64,000 nt of DNA from UBA7374 sp049890275. Its GTDB lineage: Bacteria > Verrucomicrobiota > Verrucomicrobiia > Opitutales > Coraliomargaritaceae. How positions within the stretch are numbered: the stretch's first letter is position 1; each line of letters begins with the position of its first letter. The stretch is taken from contig JBMHBT010000001.1 in assembly GCA_049890275.1 (NCBI GenBank), forward strand, positions 62,001-126,000. Reading direction: 5' to 3'. Positions 27,221 through 34,806 of this stretch are shown here, one piece after another. The translations under genes were made by a program, and so were the position numbers. The notes under the pieces were generated by a model. That model saw only the letters and a program-made list of their open reading frames with translations, ran no database searches and had not been told where the DNA came from.

Positions 27221-27370
27221 ATGATTTTAAAGCGCACCGCCCAGATTGTCCTACTGCTCTGCATTCTCAGTTTATCCGGTTGCTTCAACAGCACCGTAGA
27301 TGAACAGACTGTACCCTGGGGACGCCCTGCATCCTGGGAGGGCGGTATTCCTGGCATGGGCGGCTTCTAA
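27221..27370 (+). CDS. Tiny lipoprotein, 49 aa
   Basis: ATG at 27221, stop TAA at 27368-27370. The product starts MILKRTAQIVLLLCILSLSG and has a lipobox LSGC with the acylated Cys at 21, so only 29 residues remain after processing. This part is rich in Gly, Trp and Pro (PWGRPASWEGG, IPGMGGF) and contains two tryptophans. It lies 14 bases after the coiled-coil membrane protein and upstream of rsmI in the same direction, with the rsmI leader hairpin 27 bases beyond its stop. Basis: a perfect lipoprotein signal in a frame too short for routine calling. Function unknown; a small outer-membrane partner of the coiled-coil protein is an inference. Confidence 0.75.
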   Translation: MILKRTAQIVLLLCILSLSGCFNSTVDEQTVPWGRPASWEGGIPGMGGF

Positions 27371-27397
27371 TCGCCCAGCCTTTTCTTTATTGCCAAA

Positions 27398-27425
27398 GCC
27401 TGCAGGTAAAGCGTTACCTGCAGGC
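27398..27425 (+). promoter_or_regulatory. 12-bp perfect hairpin abutting the rsmI start codon
   Basis: The left arm (27398-27409, GCCTGCAGGTAA) and the right arm (27414-27425) are exact complements around AGCG; the next base is the A of the rsmI ATG. Because the arm occupies the ribosome-binding region it could block rsmI initiation. It has no T-tract, so it is not a standard terminator. Confidence 0.6.
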
Positions 27426-28133
27426 ATGAGCAAAAACGCTACATTTGGCACACTAACGCTGGTTGCCGTTCCAATTGGGAATTTGGGCGATATTACTGAA
27501 CGCTCTCGACAACTGCTCCTAGATGCAACCTGTGTGGCCTGTGAAGATACTCGAGTCACGGGTAAACTCTTGGCCATTCTTGGTGCAGAAAAACGCGCAG
27601 AACTAATTTCCTTTCGCGAAGAAAACGAAATTTATCTCGCTGAGAAGATTGCAGATCGTCTCAGCGAAGGTGAGGATATCCTTCTTGTCAGCGATGCCGG
27701 AACACCCGCCATAAGCGACCCGGGCTTTCGACTGGTTCGAGAATGCCGCAGGCGAGGCTTACCCGTAACAAGCGCTCCGGGGGCCACCGCAGTAGCTACA
27801 GCGCTCTCCTTGTCCGGCCTTCCCAGCGATGGCTTCCTCTTTGCTGGATTCCTTCCTCCCAAAAAATCTGCGCGCTGTCGCTTTCTCGAGAGCCATAAAG
27901 ACTTTAACTACACGATTGTTTTGTATGAATCTTGCCACCGCATCTCCAAATTTCTCGATGAAATCGTTGAAACACTGGGAGCTCAACGCTGCATCAGCGT
28001 ATGTCGGGAATTAACCAAATTACATGAAACCATACATACCGGGCCATCGGAGTTAGTGCGCGATACAGTTGCCCGGGGGAGCCAAAAGGGCGAGTTTGTC
28101 GTATTGATTGCCAAAAATGGCTTCACACTGTAG
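27426..28133 (+). CDS. rsmI: 16S rRNA (cytidine-1402-2'-O)-methyltransferase RsmI
   Basis: 235 residues from ATG 27426 (MSKNATFGTLTLVAVPIGNL). RsmI methylates C1402 of 16S rRNA in the ribosomal P site. Family blocks: VAVPIGNLGDITERS, CEDTRVTGKLL, LVSDAGTPAISDPG (SAM-binding), SAPGATAVATALSLSGL and LYESCHRISKF, with the late CRELTKLHE and KGEFVVLI. The C-terminal small domain of longer homologues is missing. The frame is open from 27300, but those 42 residues overlap the small lipoprotein gene and precede the family start. The start lies directly against a 12-bp hairpin. Confidence 0.95.
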   Translation: MSKNATFGTLTLVAVPIGNLGDITERSRQLLLDATCVACEDTRVTGKLLAILGAEKRAELISFREENEIYLAEKIADRLSEGEDILLVSDAGTPAISDPGFRLVRECRRRGLPVTSAPGATAVATALSLSGLPSDGFLFAGFLPPKKSARCRFLESHKDFNYTIVLYESCHRISKFLDEIVETLGAQRCISVCRELTKLHETIHTGPSELVRDTVARGSQKGEFVVLIAKNGFTL

Positions 28134-28135
28134 AC

Positions 28136-29320
28136 TCAAACTTCTTCTGTATTACACCCAACCAGTTTTGGCATATTTGTCTGCTGATCGATCACTACGC
28201 TACCATTCCCTTGCAATAGAGACTGTAGCCAACGACCACAAAACTCGGCTCGCCAGCCGACCCGTAGGCGATGATTCTGGCTTGTTTCATTATTGTTTGC
28301 TGCGAGTACGAACGCAGTAATTTCAGCCCGATTTCCAATCAGGGCCGGGTCAATCTTTGCCGCCAAACAAGTACCTTTAATACACGCCAACGCTAAATCC
28401 ACTCGAGATTCAAATCCCTCATCCGGTGATATCCCCTTTTGGCTGCCGTTGGGCAACTCGGGAAGATCGCCTTCAACCCCGCGCAGAATGGCCTTCCATA
28501 TTTTATCACGATTGCGATCCAGATTGTTCTGGCTCAACCCTTTAACTGGCTTCATCGCCTGAGCAGAGGCCGGAGTGTGTTTGGTCAAAGTGACAATCGC
28601 TTCATCGGATAATATAAAATTTCGCGGTAAATTACGCTTACGAGCAGAAGATTCTCGCCAGGCTGCTAAAGCACGCAACACATCACGCTGCCTCTTTGTT
28701 AAAGCACCACTTCCACGTACGCGAGGCATCTCTGTTTCGGGATCCGGATCTTTATAGAGAGCGGGGTTATCATAGAGGCGCATTTCACTTCGAATCCAAT
28801 CTGCCCGGCCCAGTGATTCTGCCTGTTCCATAATACAGACCATTAAATCGACAGAGTGGCGTACATCGTCTTCGGCATACTGTAACTGCGCTTCGGTTAA
28901 AGGTCGGGCAACCCAGTCAGACTGTGTCTCTGTCTTGGCCAACCGCACTCGAAGAAGTTTCTTCAAAACATCGCTCAAAGAAATGGTAGACGACAAACCG
29001 ATGAACCCACAGGTCAATTGAGTATCAAAAATATTTCTTGGATTCTCCCCACATACACGACGTAAAATTTTAAGGTCTTGCTGAGCATCATGCAAAATCT
29101 TTGTTGTTGAAGAATCAGACAATAATTCGCCCATAGGGCTCCAATCCTCCACCTCCGGAGCATCAATTAAAACACAGCGTCCGTCCGGAAAGCCAACTTG
29201 CACCAATCCAAGCGTTGGGTAGAAAGTACGATTCCAAACAAATTCGGTGTCAATTCCGACTGCACCTGCAGAAATCGCTTCGCGTGTCAGTTCTCTTAGT
29301 TCTTCTGTGCTTGAAATCAT
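28136..29320 (-). CDS. rnd: Ribonuclease D
   Basis: 394 residues. RNase D trims tRNA and other structured RNA 3' ends. Exo I VGIDTEFVWNRTFYP near residue 21, exo II LHDAQQDLKIL, and exo III YAEDDVRHSVDL with Tyr-x3-Asp give the DEDDy set; then an HRDC region (about 215-290, LTKRQRDVLRALAAWRE, FILSDEAIVTL) and a second helical C-terminal region. It is a full-length relative of the short exonuclease at 7215-7838. Two bases separate its stop from that of convergent rsmI. Upstream 211 bases separate it from the divergent ABC operon. Confidence 0.94.
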   Translation of the reverse strand: MISSTEELRELTREAISAGAVGIDTEFVWNRTFYPTLGLVQVGFPDGRCVLIDAPEVEDWSPMGELLSDSSTTKILHDAQQDLKILRRVCGENPRNIFDTQLTCGFIGLSSTISLSDVLKKLLRVRLAKTETQSDWVARPLTEAQLQYAEDDVRHSVDLMVCIMEQAESLGRADWIRSEMRLYDNPALYKDPDPETEMPRVRGSGALTKRQRDVLRALAAWRESSARKRNLPRNFILSDEAIVTLTKHTPASAQAMKPVKGLSQNNLDRNRDKIWKAILRGVEGDLPELPNGSQKGISPDEGFESRVDLALACIKGTCLAAKIDPALIGNRAEITAFVLAANNNETSQNHRLRVGWRAEFCGRWLQSLLQGNGSVVIDQQTNMPKLVGCNTEEV

Positions 29321-29496
29321 AAAAATCGTACAAGTTCGTTATGCCACTATCGAAAGCAAAGCATTTTTTCAATTGATCCATCTCTTTAAGCTAAGTTTTC
29401 TCCACTTAGGCAAAACTTGCACAAAACCCAAAGGAGACTGCAGAGAGTCTTGATGCGAGAAAAAATAATGTTCATCTTACAGGTTTTTACTGCATT

Positions 29497-29521
29497 CTGC
29501 TAATCCTGTTAGGAATAGCAG
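29497..29521 (+). promoter_or_regulatory. Leader hairpin before the ABC operon
   Basis: CTGCTA-A-TCCT pairs with AGGA-A-TAGCAG around GTT: ten pairs with one A-A mismatch, ending ten bases before the first ATG. The only AGGA in the leader is inside the stem, so the structure may hinder ribosome binding. No T-tract. Confidence 0.4.
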
Positions 29522-29531
29522 AGATCTATTT

Positions 29532-30548
29532 ATGGAATTACCACCGAGTATACGCGTCGAAAATCTGTCACGTAATTATGGCAAGGTTGCAGCTATCAGT
29601 AATGTTAGCTTCGAAGTCAAACGCGGTGAAATTGTTGGCTTTCTAGGGCCAAACGGCGCGGGTAAAAGCACAACCATGCGGATTCTAAGCGGGCTCTTAC
29701 CGGCTCATTCTGGTTCAGCTCGTGTCGCTGGCCTTGCGGTTTCCGAAAATCCGCGTGAAGTAAAGAAGCGCATTGGCTATATGCTCGAAAATAACCCGCT
29801 CCCGGAAGATATGCGGGTTGCTGAGTATCTTCGCTTCCGGGCAAAGCTCAAGCAAGTGCCCAGTCGTAAGGTTCGACAAGCAGTACAGGATGCAATGGAG
29901 ATCTGTGACCTCGCGCGAACCGCACGAAGAAAAATCATTGGCACGCTTTCTAAAGGCTTTCGTCAACGTGTCGGGATCGCTGATTCATTGTTGGGCAACC
30001 CGGAAGTTATCCTCATGGATGAGCCAACCATCGGACTGGACCCTCACCAGATCCAAGGGATCCGACAACTGATCGATAGCCTCCGCGGGCGAATGACGGT
30101 GATCCTCTCTAGCCATATATTGCCTGAGATTGAACGCTGCTGTGATCGCGTCATCATCATCAACAGAGGCCGAATCGTTGCCTGCGGAACCAGTTCCGAC
30201 CTACGGAAAGAATTTCTCCCCGAAAGCAGAGTGGATCTGGTCATGCAAGGGGATCCATCTGATTTACTGGCTACGCTCAAAGAGGCAGGAATGAAAGCAG
30301 AGATTATTTCCAGTAAAACTTCGGATGATGGCATCGGGCAATATAGTTTGTTTTTTGAAGACACAACCCTCTGCCAAAGCCCGGATCTATTAAACATTTT
30401 AAGTCGAAGCGAACTCTACTCCCTAATCAGTTTAGCTCCTCGCCAACCCGACATGGAAGAGATCTTCCTCGCTGCCACGAAACGATCCTGGGAAGAAACC
30501 ATAGAAAAAAGTCGCTTACCTGTAAATTCAGTTCAAAAGAGCACCTGA
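29532..30548 (+). CDS. ABC exporter ATPase, GldA-like
   Basis: 338 residues. ATP-binding subunit: Walker A GPNGAGKST, Q-loop region YMLENNPLPEDM, signature LSKGFRQRVG, Walker B VILMDEPTIGLD and H-loop ILSSHIL. After the ATPase (about 1-225) a 110-residue C-terminal domain with alpha/beta character (SRVDLVMQGDPSDLLATL) follows, as in GldA and other exporters with a regulatory tail. The next genes are a permease, a GldG-like protein and a DUF4340 protein, an arrangement common in Verrucomicrobiota and Planctomycetota that do not glide. The substrate is unknown; a role in envelope biogenesis is inferred. Eight bases separate it from the permease. Confidence 0.92.
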   Translation: MELPPSIRVENLSRNYGKVAAISNVSFEVKRGEIVGFLGPNGAGKSTTMRILSGLLPAHSGSARVAGLAVSENPREVKKRIGYMLENNPLPEDMRVAEYLRFRAKLKQVPSRKVRQAVQDAMEICDLARTARRKIIGTLSKGFRQRVGIADSLLGNPEVILMDEPTIGLDPHQIQGIRQLIDSLRGRMTVILSSHILPEIERCCDRVIIINRGRIVACGTSSDLRKEFLPESRVDLVMQGDPSDLLATLKEAGMKAEIISSKTSDDGIGQYSLFFEDTTLCQSPDLLNILSRSELYSLISLAPRQPDMEEIFLAATKRSWEETIEKSRLPVNSVQKST

Positions 30549-30556
30549 GTGCATCC

Positions 30557-31321
30557 ATGCGAAACTTTACTACTTTATTCAAACACGAGCTGCGAATGCT
30601 CTTGATCTCGCCGGCAACTTACCTGGCAGCTTTCTTCTTTTACCTCATTATGGGTCTCCTCTACTGGAGTATTCTTCGTGATATGGTGGCTACTGCTCAA
30701 GATGAGCTCCCGGTGGTTTACTTCTTCAAGCTCTTCTGGCTGCCTACCTTCTTTGTCGTACCACTACTGACGATGAAGAGTATTGCTGGCCAGCGTAGCG
30801 ACGGCACACTGGACGCTCTCTTCGCTACTGCTACCTCAAATACAAGCATCATACTGAGTAAATTTGCCGGCTCCTATTGCTTTTACCTTTTACTATGGGT
30901 CGGCACCTTATGCTTCCCTCTTATCACCCTCCTATTCTTCCCCGATGTAGCACCAGCTGAAGCTTTACTTGAACGAGCTGGCTTAATCGGCAGTCTGGCT
31001 TTTATTGCACTGAGCGGTTTTCTCTTTGTGGCTATCGGAATATTCTCCAGTTGCTTAACACGAAGTCAACTGGTTGCCGGTATGTTAACCTTCACCGCAC
31101 TTTTTGCTGCCATTGTTGGAGGTTCTCAAATCGAAGCGCTGACAAATAATAGTTCAGAAATGACCCCTTGGCTGGAGCCTTTGGCAAACTACCTTCAGGT
31201 CTTCCAGCACTTGGATGATTTCTCAAGAGGGATTATCGACACTCGTCCCTTTTTCTATTATCTAAGCACAGGGTCTCTCGTTCTCGGCTTAGCGACCCTT
31301 GTCATCGAAGCTAAATCCTAA
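30557..31321 (+). CDS. ABC exporter permease, GldF-like
   Basis: 254 residues with six predicted membrane helices: one near residue 20-40 (TYLAAFFFYLIMGLLYW), a pair near 60 and 100, two in the middle with LLLWVGTLCFPLITLL and AFIALSGFLFVAIGI, and a last one in YYLSTGSLVLGLATL. The pattern, with the coupling segment RSDGTLDALFATATS, is that of ABC-2 exporters that handle bound substrates. Its stop codon overlaps the next start (TAATG), so the permease and the GldG-like protein are likely made in fixed ratio. Confidence 0.88.
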   Translation: MRNFTTLFKHELRMLLISPATYLAAFFFYLIMGLLYWSILRDMVATAQDELPVVYFFKLFWLPTFFVVPLLTMKSIAGQRSDGTLDALFATATSNTSIILSKFAGSYCFYLLLWVGTLCFPLITLLFFPDVAPAEALLERAGLIGSLAFIALSGFLFVAIGIFSSCLTRSQLVAGMLTFTALFAAIVGGSQIEALTNNSSEMTPWLEPLANYLQVFQHLDDFSRGIIDTRPFFYYLSTGSLVLGLATLVIEAKS

Positions 31322-32802
31322 TGAGCCAAATAAAGATGGGAGAATTCGGCTTTGCCCGACGAGCGCGCGCTGCTAATTTGGTTATCCAAGTTGTACTTTT
31401 TCTCAGCCTACTCTTCGGGCTCAACTACTTGGCTTCTCGGCATTTCACCCGGATCGACTTAAGCCGTACCGGCACCTATACACTTTCCGCTGAAAGCAAG
31501 GCCTACATACGCACCTTGGAGAAACCTGTAAATATCCTCGTTACCATCCCCGATGAATCGGGTATTCCTGAACTCCAACAAATCCATAACGATCTACGAA
31601 AACTCCTTCGCCAATACGAAGCGGAAGGTGACGCCAATGCCAAGTCAGCAATAAATGTAGAATTCATCGACATTTATAAACAACGCAAACGAGCAGAAGA
31701 AATCGCTCGGCGCTATAACATCACTGGTGAAAACGTAATCCTTGTTTCTTGCGGTGAGCGCACGAGGGAAATCAGACAGGCACAACTCTATGAGAGCGAT
31801 GGTGAAAATATAACCGGATTTTGCGGCGAGCGAGTCTTCACCTCCGCGATCATTGAACTCGTTGCTGAAAAAGCTGAGAAACTTTATTTTATAGTCGGGC
31901 ATGGAGAAATGCGCCTAAATGACGTAGACCCGATACTCGGCCTTTCCCAATTAGAAAACTTTCTTCAGGAAAGAAATATGGAAGTAGCGGAACTTGATTT
32001 GAGCTTGGCTCCTACTGTTCCTGAAGATGCAGACTTGCTCTTTCTGGCCTCTCCTCAAGGACAACTCATGCCCGAAGAGGTAGAAAAGCTCCGGCGCTAC
32101 CTGTCCGAGCGCAATGGACGTCTGATTGTATTTCTAAACCCTGGTCGTCGTCACGGGATGGACGACCTTTTCTACGACTGGGGAGTCTTGGCAGAAGATC
32201 TAGCTGTTTTTGATACTAGTGATGATTTTCGGGCCAGTGGAGGCGACTTGATCATACGCAGATTTGCGCCACATCCGATTACACAGATGCTCCTTGATTA
32301 TAAAATAACCGGCCTCTTTGGACTGCCCCGACCTGTTCGTGCAGATCCCGCTGCGCTCAATGTCGACGGACTGAAAGTAGAGCAAATTATTGGCACTTCC
32401 TCTCAAAGCTGGGCAGAAAGAGATTTCCGCAGTCAGACACAGGCCACCTTTGATTTGCAGAGAGATATACCCGGCCCGATAAGCATAGCCACGGTCTCTA
32501 CCCGGAGTTCAGGTTCTGACTTTGGCATAAACATCCAAGGCGGACGACTCATTGTTTTTGGTAATGCCGACTTTATTGCCAACAATCGCTTGCAAATATA
32601 CGGGAATCAAAGCCTTTTGATTAATTCAGTCTACTGGGCGTTGAATCGAAATAGCCTCCTAAATATACCCACTCGACCGCTACAAAAGTACCAGTTGATT
32701 ATGAGCGAAAGAGAGATCAGGATATTACTACTCTATTTTGCTGCGCTTCCAGTTCTTGCTGCGTTGGCAGGTATAATTATTCACCTCATTCGAAGTCGTT
32801 AA
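31321..32802 (+). CDS. GldG-like ABC-associated membrane protein
   Basis: 493 residues. One membrane helix near residues 19-38 (LVIQVVLFLSLLFGLNYLA) and one near the C-terminus (LLLYFAALPVLAALAGIII) frame a large extracytoplasmic domain. It has the GldG pattern: RIDLSRTGTYTLS after the first helix, PVNILVTIP, YFIVGHGE near residue 195, ADLLFLASPQGQLMPEEVEKL and ENGRLIVF-like strand (NGRLIVFLNPG). This fold relates to the IFT52/GIFT domain. In Bacteroidetes gliding the family partners with GldA and GldF; here the same trio sits in an operon without any gliding or type IX secretion genes. Its role is likely to be in transport regulation or envelope maintenance. Confidence 0.87.
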   Translation: MSQIKMGEFGFARRARAANLVIQVVLFLSLLFGLNYLASRHFTRIDLSRTGTYTLSAESKAYIRTLEKPVNILVTIPDESGIPELQQIHNDLRKLLRQYEAEGDANAKSAINVEFIDIYKQRKRAEEIARRYNITGENVILVSCGERTREIRQAQLYESDGENITGFCGERVFTSAIIELVAEKAEKLYFIVGHGEMRLNDVDPILGLSQLENFLQERNMEVAELDLSLAPTVPEDADLLFLASPQGQLMPEEVEKLRRYLSERNGRLIVFLNPGRRHGMDDLFYDWGVLAEDLAVFDTSDDFRASGGDLIIRRFAPHPITQMLLDYKITGLFGLPRPVRADPAALNVDGLKVEQIIGTSSQSWAERDFRSQTQATFDLQRDIPGPISIATVSTRSSGSDFGINIQGGRLIVFGNADFIANNRLQIYGNQSLLINSVYWALNRNSLLNIPTRPLQKYQLIMSEREIRILLLYFAALPVLAALAGIIIHLIRSR

Positions 32803-32805
32803 GCC

Positions 32806-34755
32806 ATGCGCTTTACATCCACTATTTTTCTCCTGTTGCTGAATCTAGCTACTTTCGGGCTTATCCTGGTATTGCAAAACGACGGGGATGGACGCTCCAG
32901 TAACGGACAAGGGCTTTCCAGCCAAATTAGCCGCCAAGTCATTGAAGCAAATCAAATTGAAATCAGCGGACCCAGCCTTGACGCTCCTCGCATACTAAAA
33001 CGAAACGGATCTGATTGGTTTCAAGAATCTCCGGTGCGCTGGCCAGCCAACTACTTTGCGGTCAATCGCATTTTGAACCAACTACAATTCCTCGAAGAGC
33101 AGGTGGCTTTCTCTGTCAATGAAATCAATAGCACCGGGCAAACGCTAGCCGACTACGGACTCGATAATCCTTCACTATTACTTCGCATTTCAGGGGAAGA
33201 TAGCTCCATCCAGCTCAAGATAGGCAGCACCACTGAAATCGGTGCTAATGTTTACATTCTTGGGCCAAAAGGTAAGCATGTGCACGTTGTCTCCAATGAA
33301 CTCATCGACAGCTTGCTGGTAAGCTCTGACGAACTACGCAACCGAAAAGTCTTCAATATTCCCGTTTTTGAAGTCGAGGCCCTCGGTGTGCATCATATCA
33401 ACGAAAATGGACCCAACCAAGCGAACCTTAAAGTACACCTCCGTCGCACAACGAACGGCTGGCGATTTGAATCTCCTCTGGCTGCGGAAGCAGACCCGGC
33501 ACTTGTGTCCATCACAATCAACACCTTAGCTTCTCTCAAAGTCGACCGCTTTGTTCCTGAGAAGGGAGATGCCATTCGTCATGGACTCAATTCTCTCTCC
33601 ATGAAGGTAACTTTATTCGGGAACAAACGCCAACAGACACTCTTCATCGGTAATCGCTGTGAATCCTCTGGAAAGGACTCTGCCTTCTATGCAAAGGTTG
33701 ATGATAACCCAACCATCTTTACCGTTGAAGCGAAGCCCTTTGATGAACTTCGCATTGCGCAGCAATCGTTGAGAGAACGTAAGTTCATGAACTTTAACGA
33801 AGCAGAACCAAGCGCTATTAATGTTTTAGGAGAAGAAACTGAAATACGCCTTCGCAAGCTTGAAACAAATGAATGGCAAGTAATTAAAGGCGATAATGGC
33901 AGTGAAGTCATGTCCTATCGTGCTTCTCAAATGATCTTAGAGAAACTAATTAAAAACTTAAAATCACTGTCTGCTACTGGATTCGCCTATGACTCGCCAA
34001 CTCTAACTGATCTTAGCCGTCTCGGATTTGATAAACCAAAGCGCACTTTACAGCTAATATTTCAAAACGATGAACCCACTCTAGTACTTGAACTCGCCCA
34101 CCCCAAAGACGACGAAGAAAACCTTTACGCACGAACAAACCGAAGCGACTACATCTATCGCATAGACCGAGATACAAGTTTGGCTGCATTTCCTCTAAAT
34201 GAATTATATTATCGTAGCCGTATCCTTGCGACGCTTCCAGAAGCTGCCCGAATTGCCTCTATTCAACTAATCAGGGAAACAAGCGGGGAAACACTACTCC
34301 TACTCGATACCAGCGATGAAAGCATTTCATGGAAAACACACCTCGCGAAACAGCCCAAAGAAAAACGTATCTCCATTGAAACAGTGCTTAATTGGATCCG
34401 CAGAGTAGAGATTGAAAGTCTGCTGGCCAATCACTTTGAAGAGACCTACCCGCAAGGTGGAGCTAAGCCCATTCCTTGGGTCTATCGACTCGATGCTGAG
34501 ATTCAGCTTCCCGGTGGCGGCCAAATGACTACTGAAACACATACGTACTACTTTTCCGAACGAATTTCCGGCACCTCTCAAATAGGCGCTTCCAGACGTC
34601 ACGAGGCCATTTTCAATAACCCGATTGAATTAATTGAAGCTCTGGATCAACTACAACCCAATAAACTGCCTCCACCAGAAGTAACCGGCCAGCCGGTGCC
34701 TGATCCAGTCCCCCTTGACCCCATCCCAAAGCCGCAAGAGCCGCCCACAAAGTAA
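32806..34755 (+). CDS. DUF4340 protein, membrane-anchored
   Basis: 649 residues, with an N-terminal helix (about 4-24, STIFLLLLNLATFGLILVL) and a long extracytoplasmic part. Family features: the LKRNGSDWFQESPVRWPANYF stretch cut to its first half (KRNGSDWF, then PANYFAVNRILNQL), DYGLDNPSLLLRI, and repeated related units: IKLKIGSTTEIGANVYI-type strands at about 140-160 and again at 270-310 (GNRCESSGKDSAFYAKVD), a double DUF4340 arrangement. The Pro-rich C-terminus (PPPEVTGQPVPDPVP) is unstructured. DUF4340 genes typically follow GldG-like genes, as here (three bases apart). Function not known. Confidence 0.82.
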   Translation: MRFTSTIFLLLLNLATFGLILVLQNDGDGRSSNGQGLSSQISRQVIEANQIEISGPSLDAPRILKRNGSDWFQESPVRWPANYFAVNRILNQLQFLEEQVAFSVNEINSTGQTLADYGLDNPSLLLRISGEDSSIQLKIGSTTEIGANVYILGPKGKHVHVVSNELIDSLLVSSDELRNRKVFNIPVFEVEALGVHHINENGPNQANLKVHLRRTTNGWRFESPLAAEADPALVSITINTLASLKVDRFVPEKGDAIRHGLNSLSMKVTLFGNKRQQTLFIGNRCESSGKDSAFYAKVDDNPTIFTVEAKPFDELRIAQQSLRERKFMNFNEAEPSAINVLGEETEIRLRKLETNEWQVIKGDNGSEVMSYRASQMILEKLIKNLKSLSATGFAYDSPTLTDLSRLGFDKPKRTLQLIFQNDEPTLVLELAHPKDDEENLYARTNRSDYIYRIDRDTSLAAFPLNELYYRSRILATLPEAARIASIQLIRETSGETLLLLDTSDESISWKTHLAKQPKEKRISIETVLNWIRRVEIESLLANHFEETYPQGGAKPIPWVYRLDAEIQLPGGGQMTTETHTYYFSERISGTSQIGASRRHEAIFNNPIELIEALDQLQPNKLPPPEVTGQPVPDPVPLDPIPKPQEPPTK

Positions 34756-34806
34756 AAATAAAAACAGCCGAGTTACCCTTATCTACTTTGCTGCAATCAG
34801 GAAGCA

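Noticed and set aside
27398..27425. Rho-independent terminator after the small lipoprotein
   Set aside because: The stem is strong but no T-run follows on either strand, and the arm abuts the next start codon.
29532..34755. Gliding motility locus
   Set aside because: Only the GldA/F/G-type genes are present; no other gliding or type IX secretion gene is in the window, and these genes are common in non-gliding bacteria.
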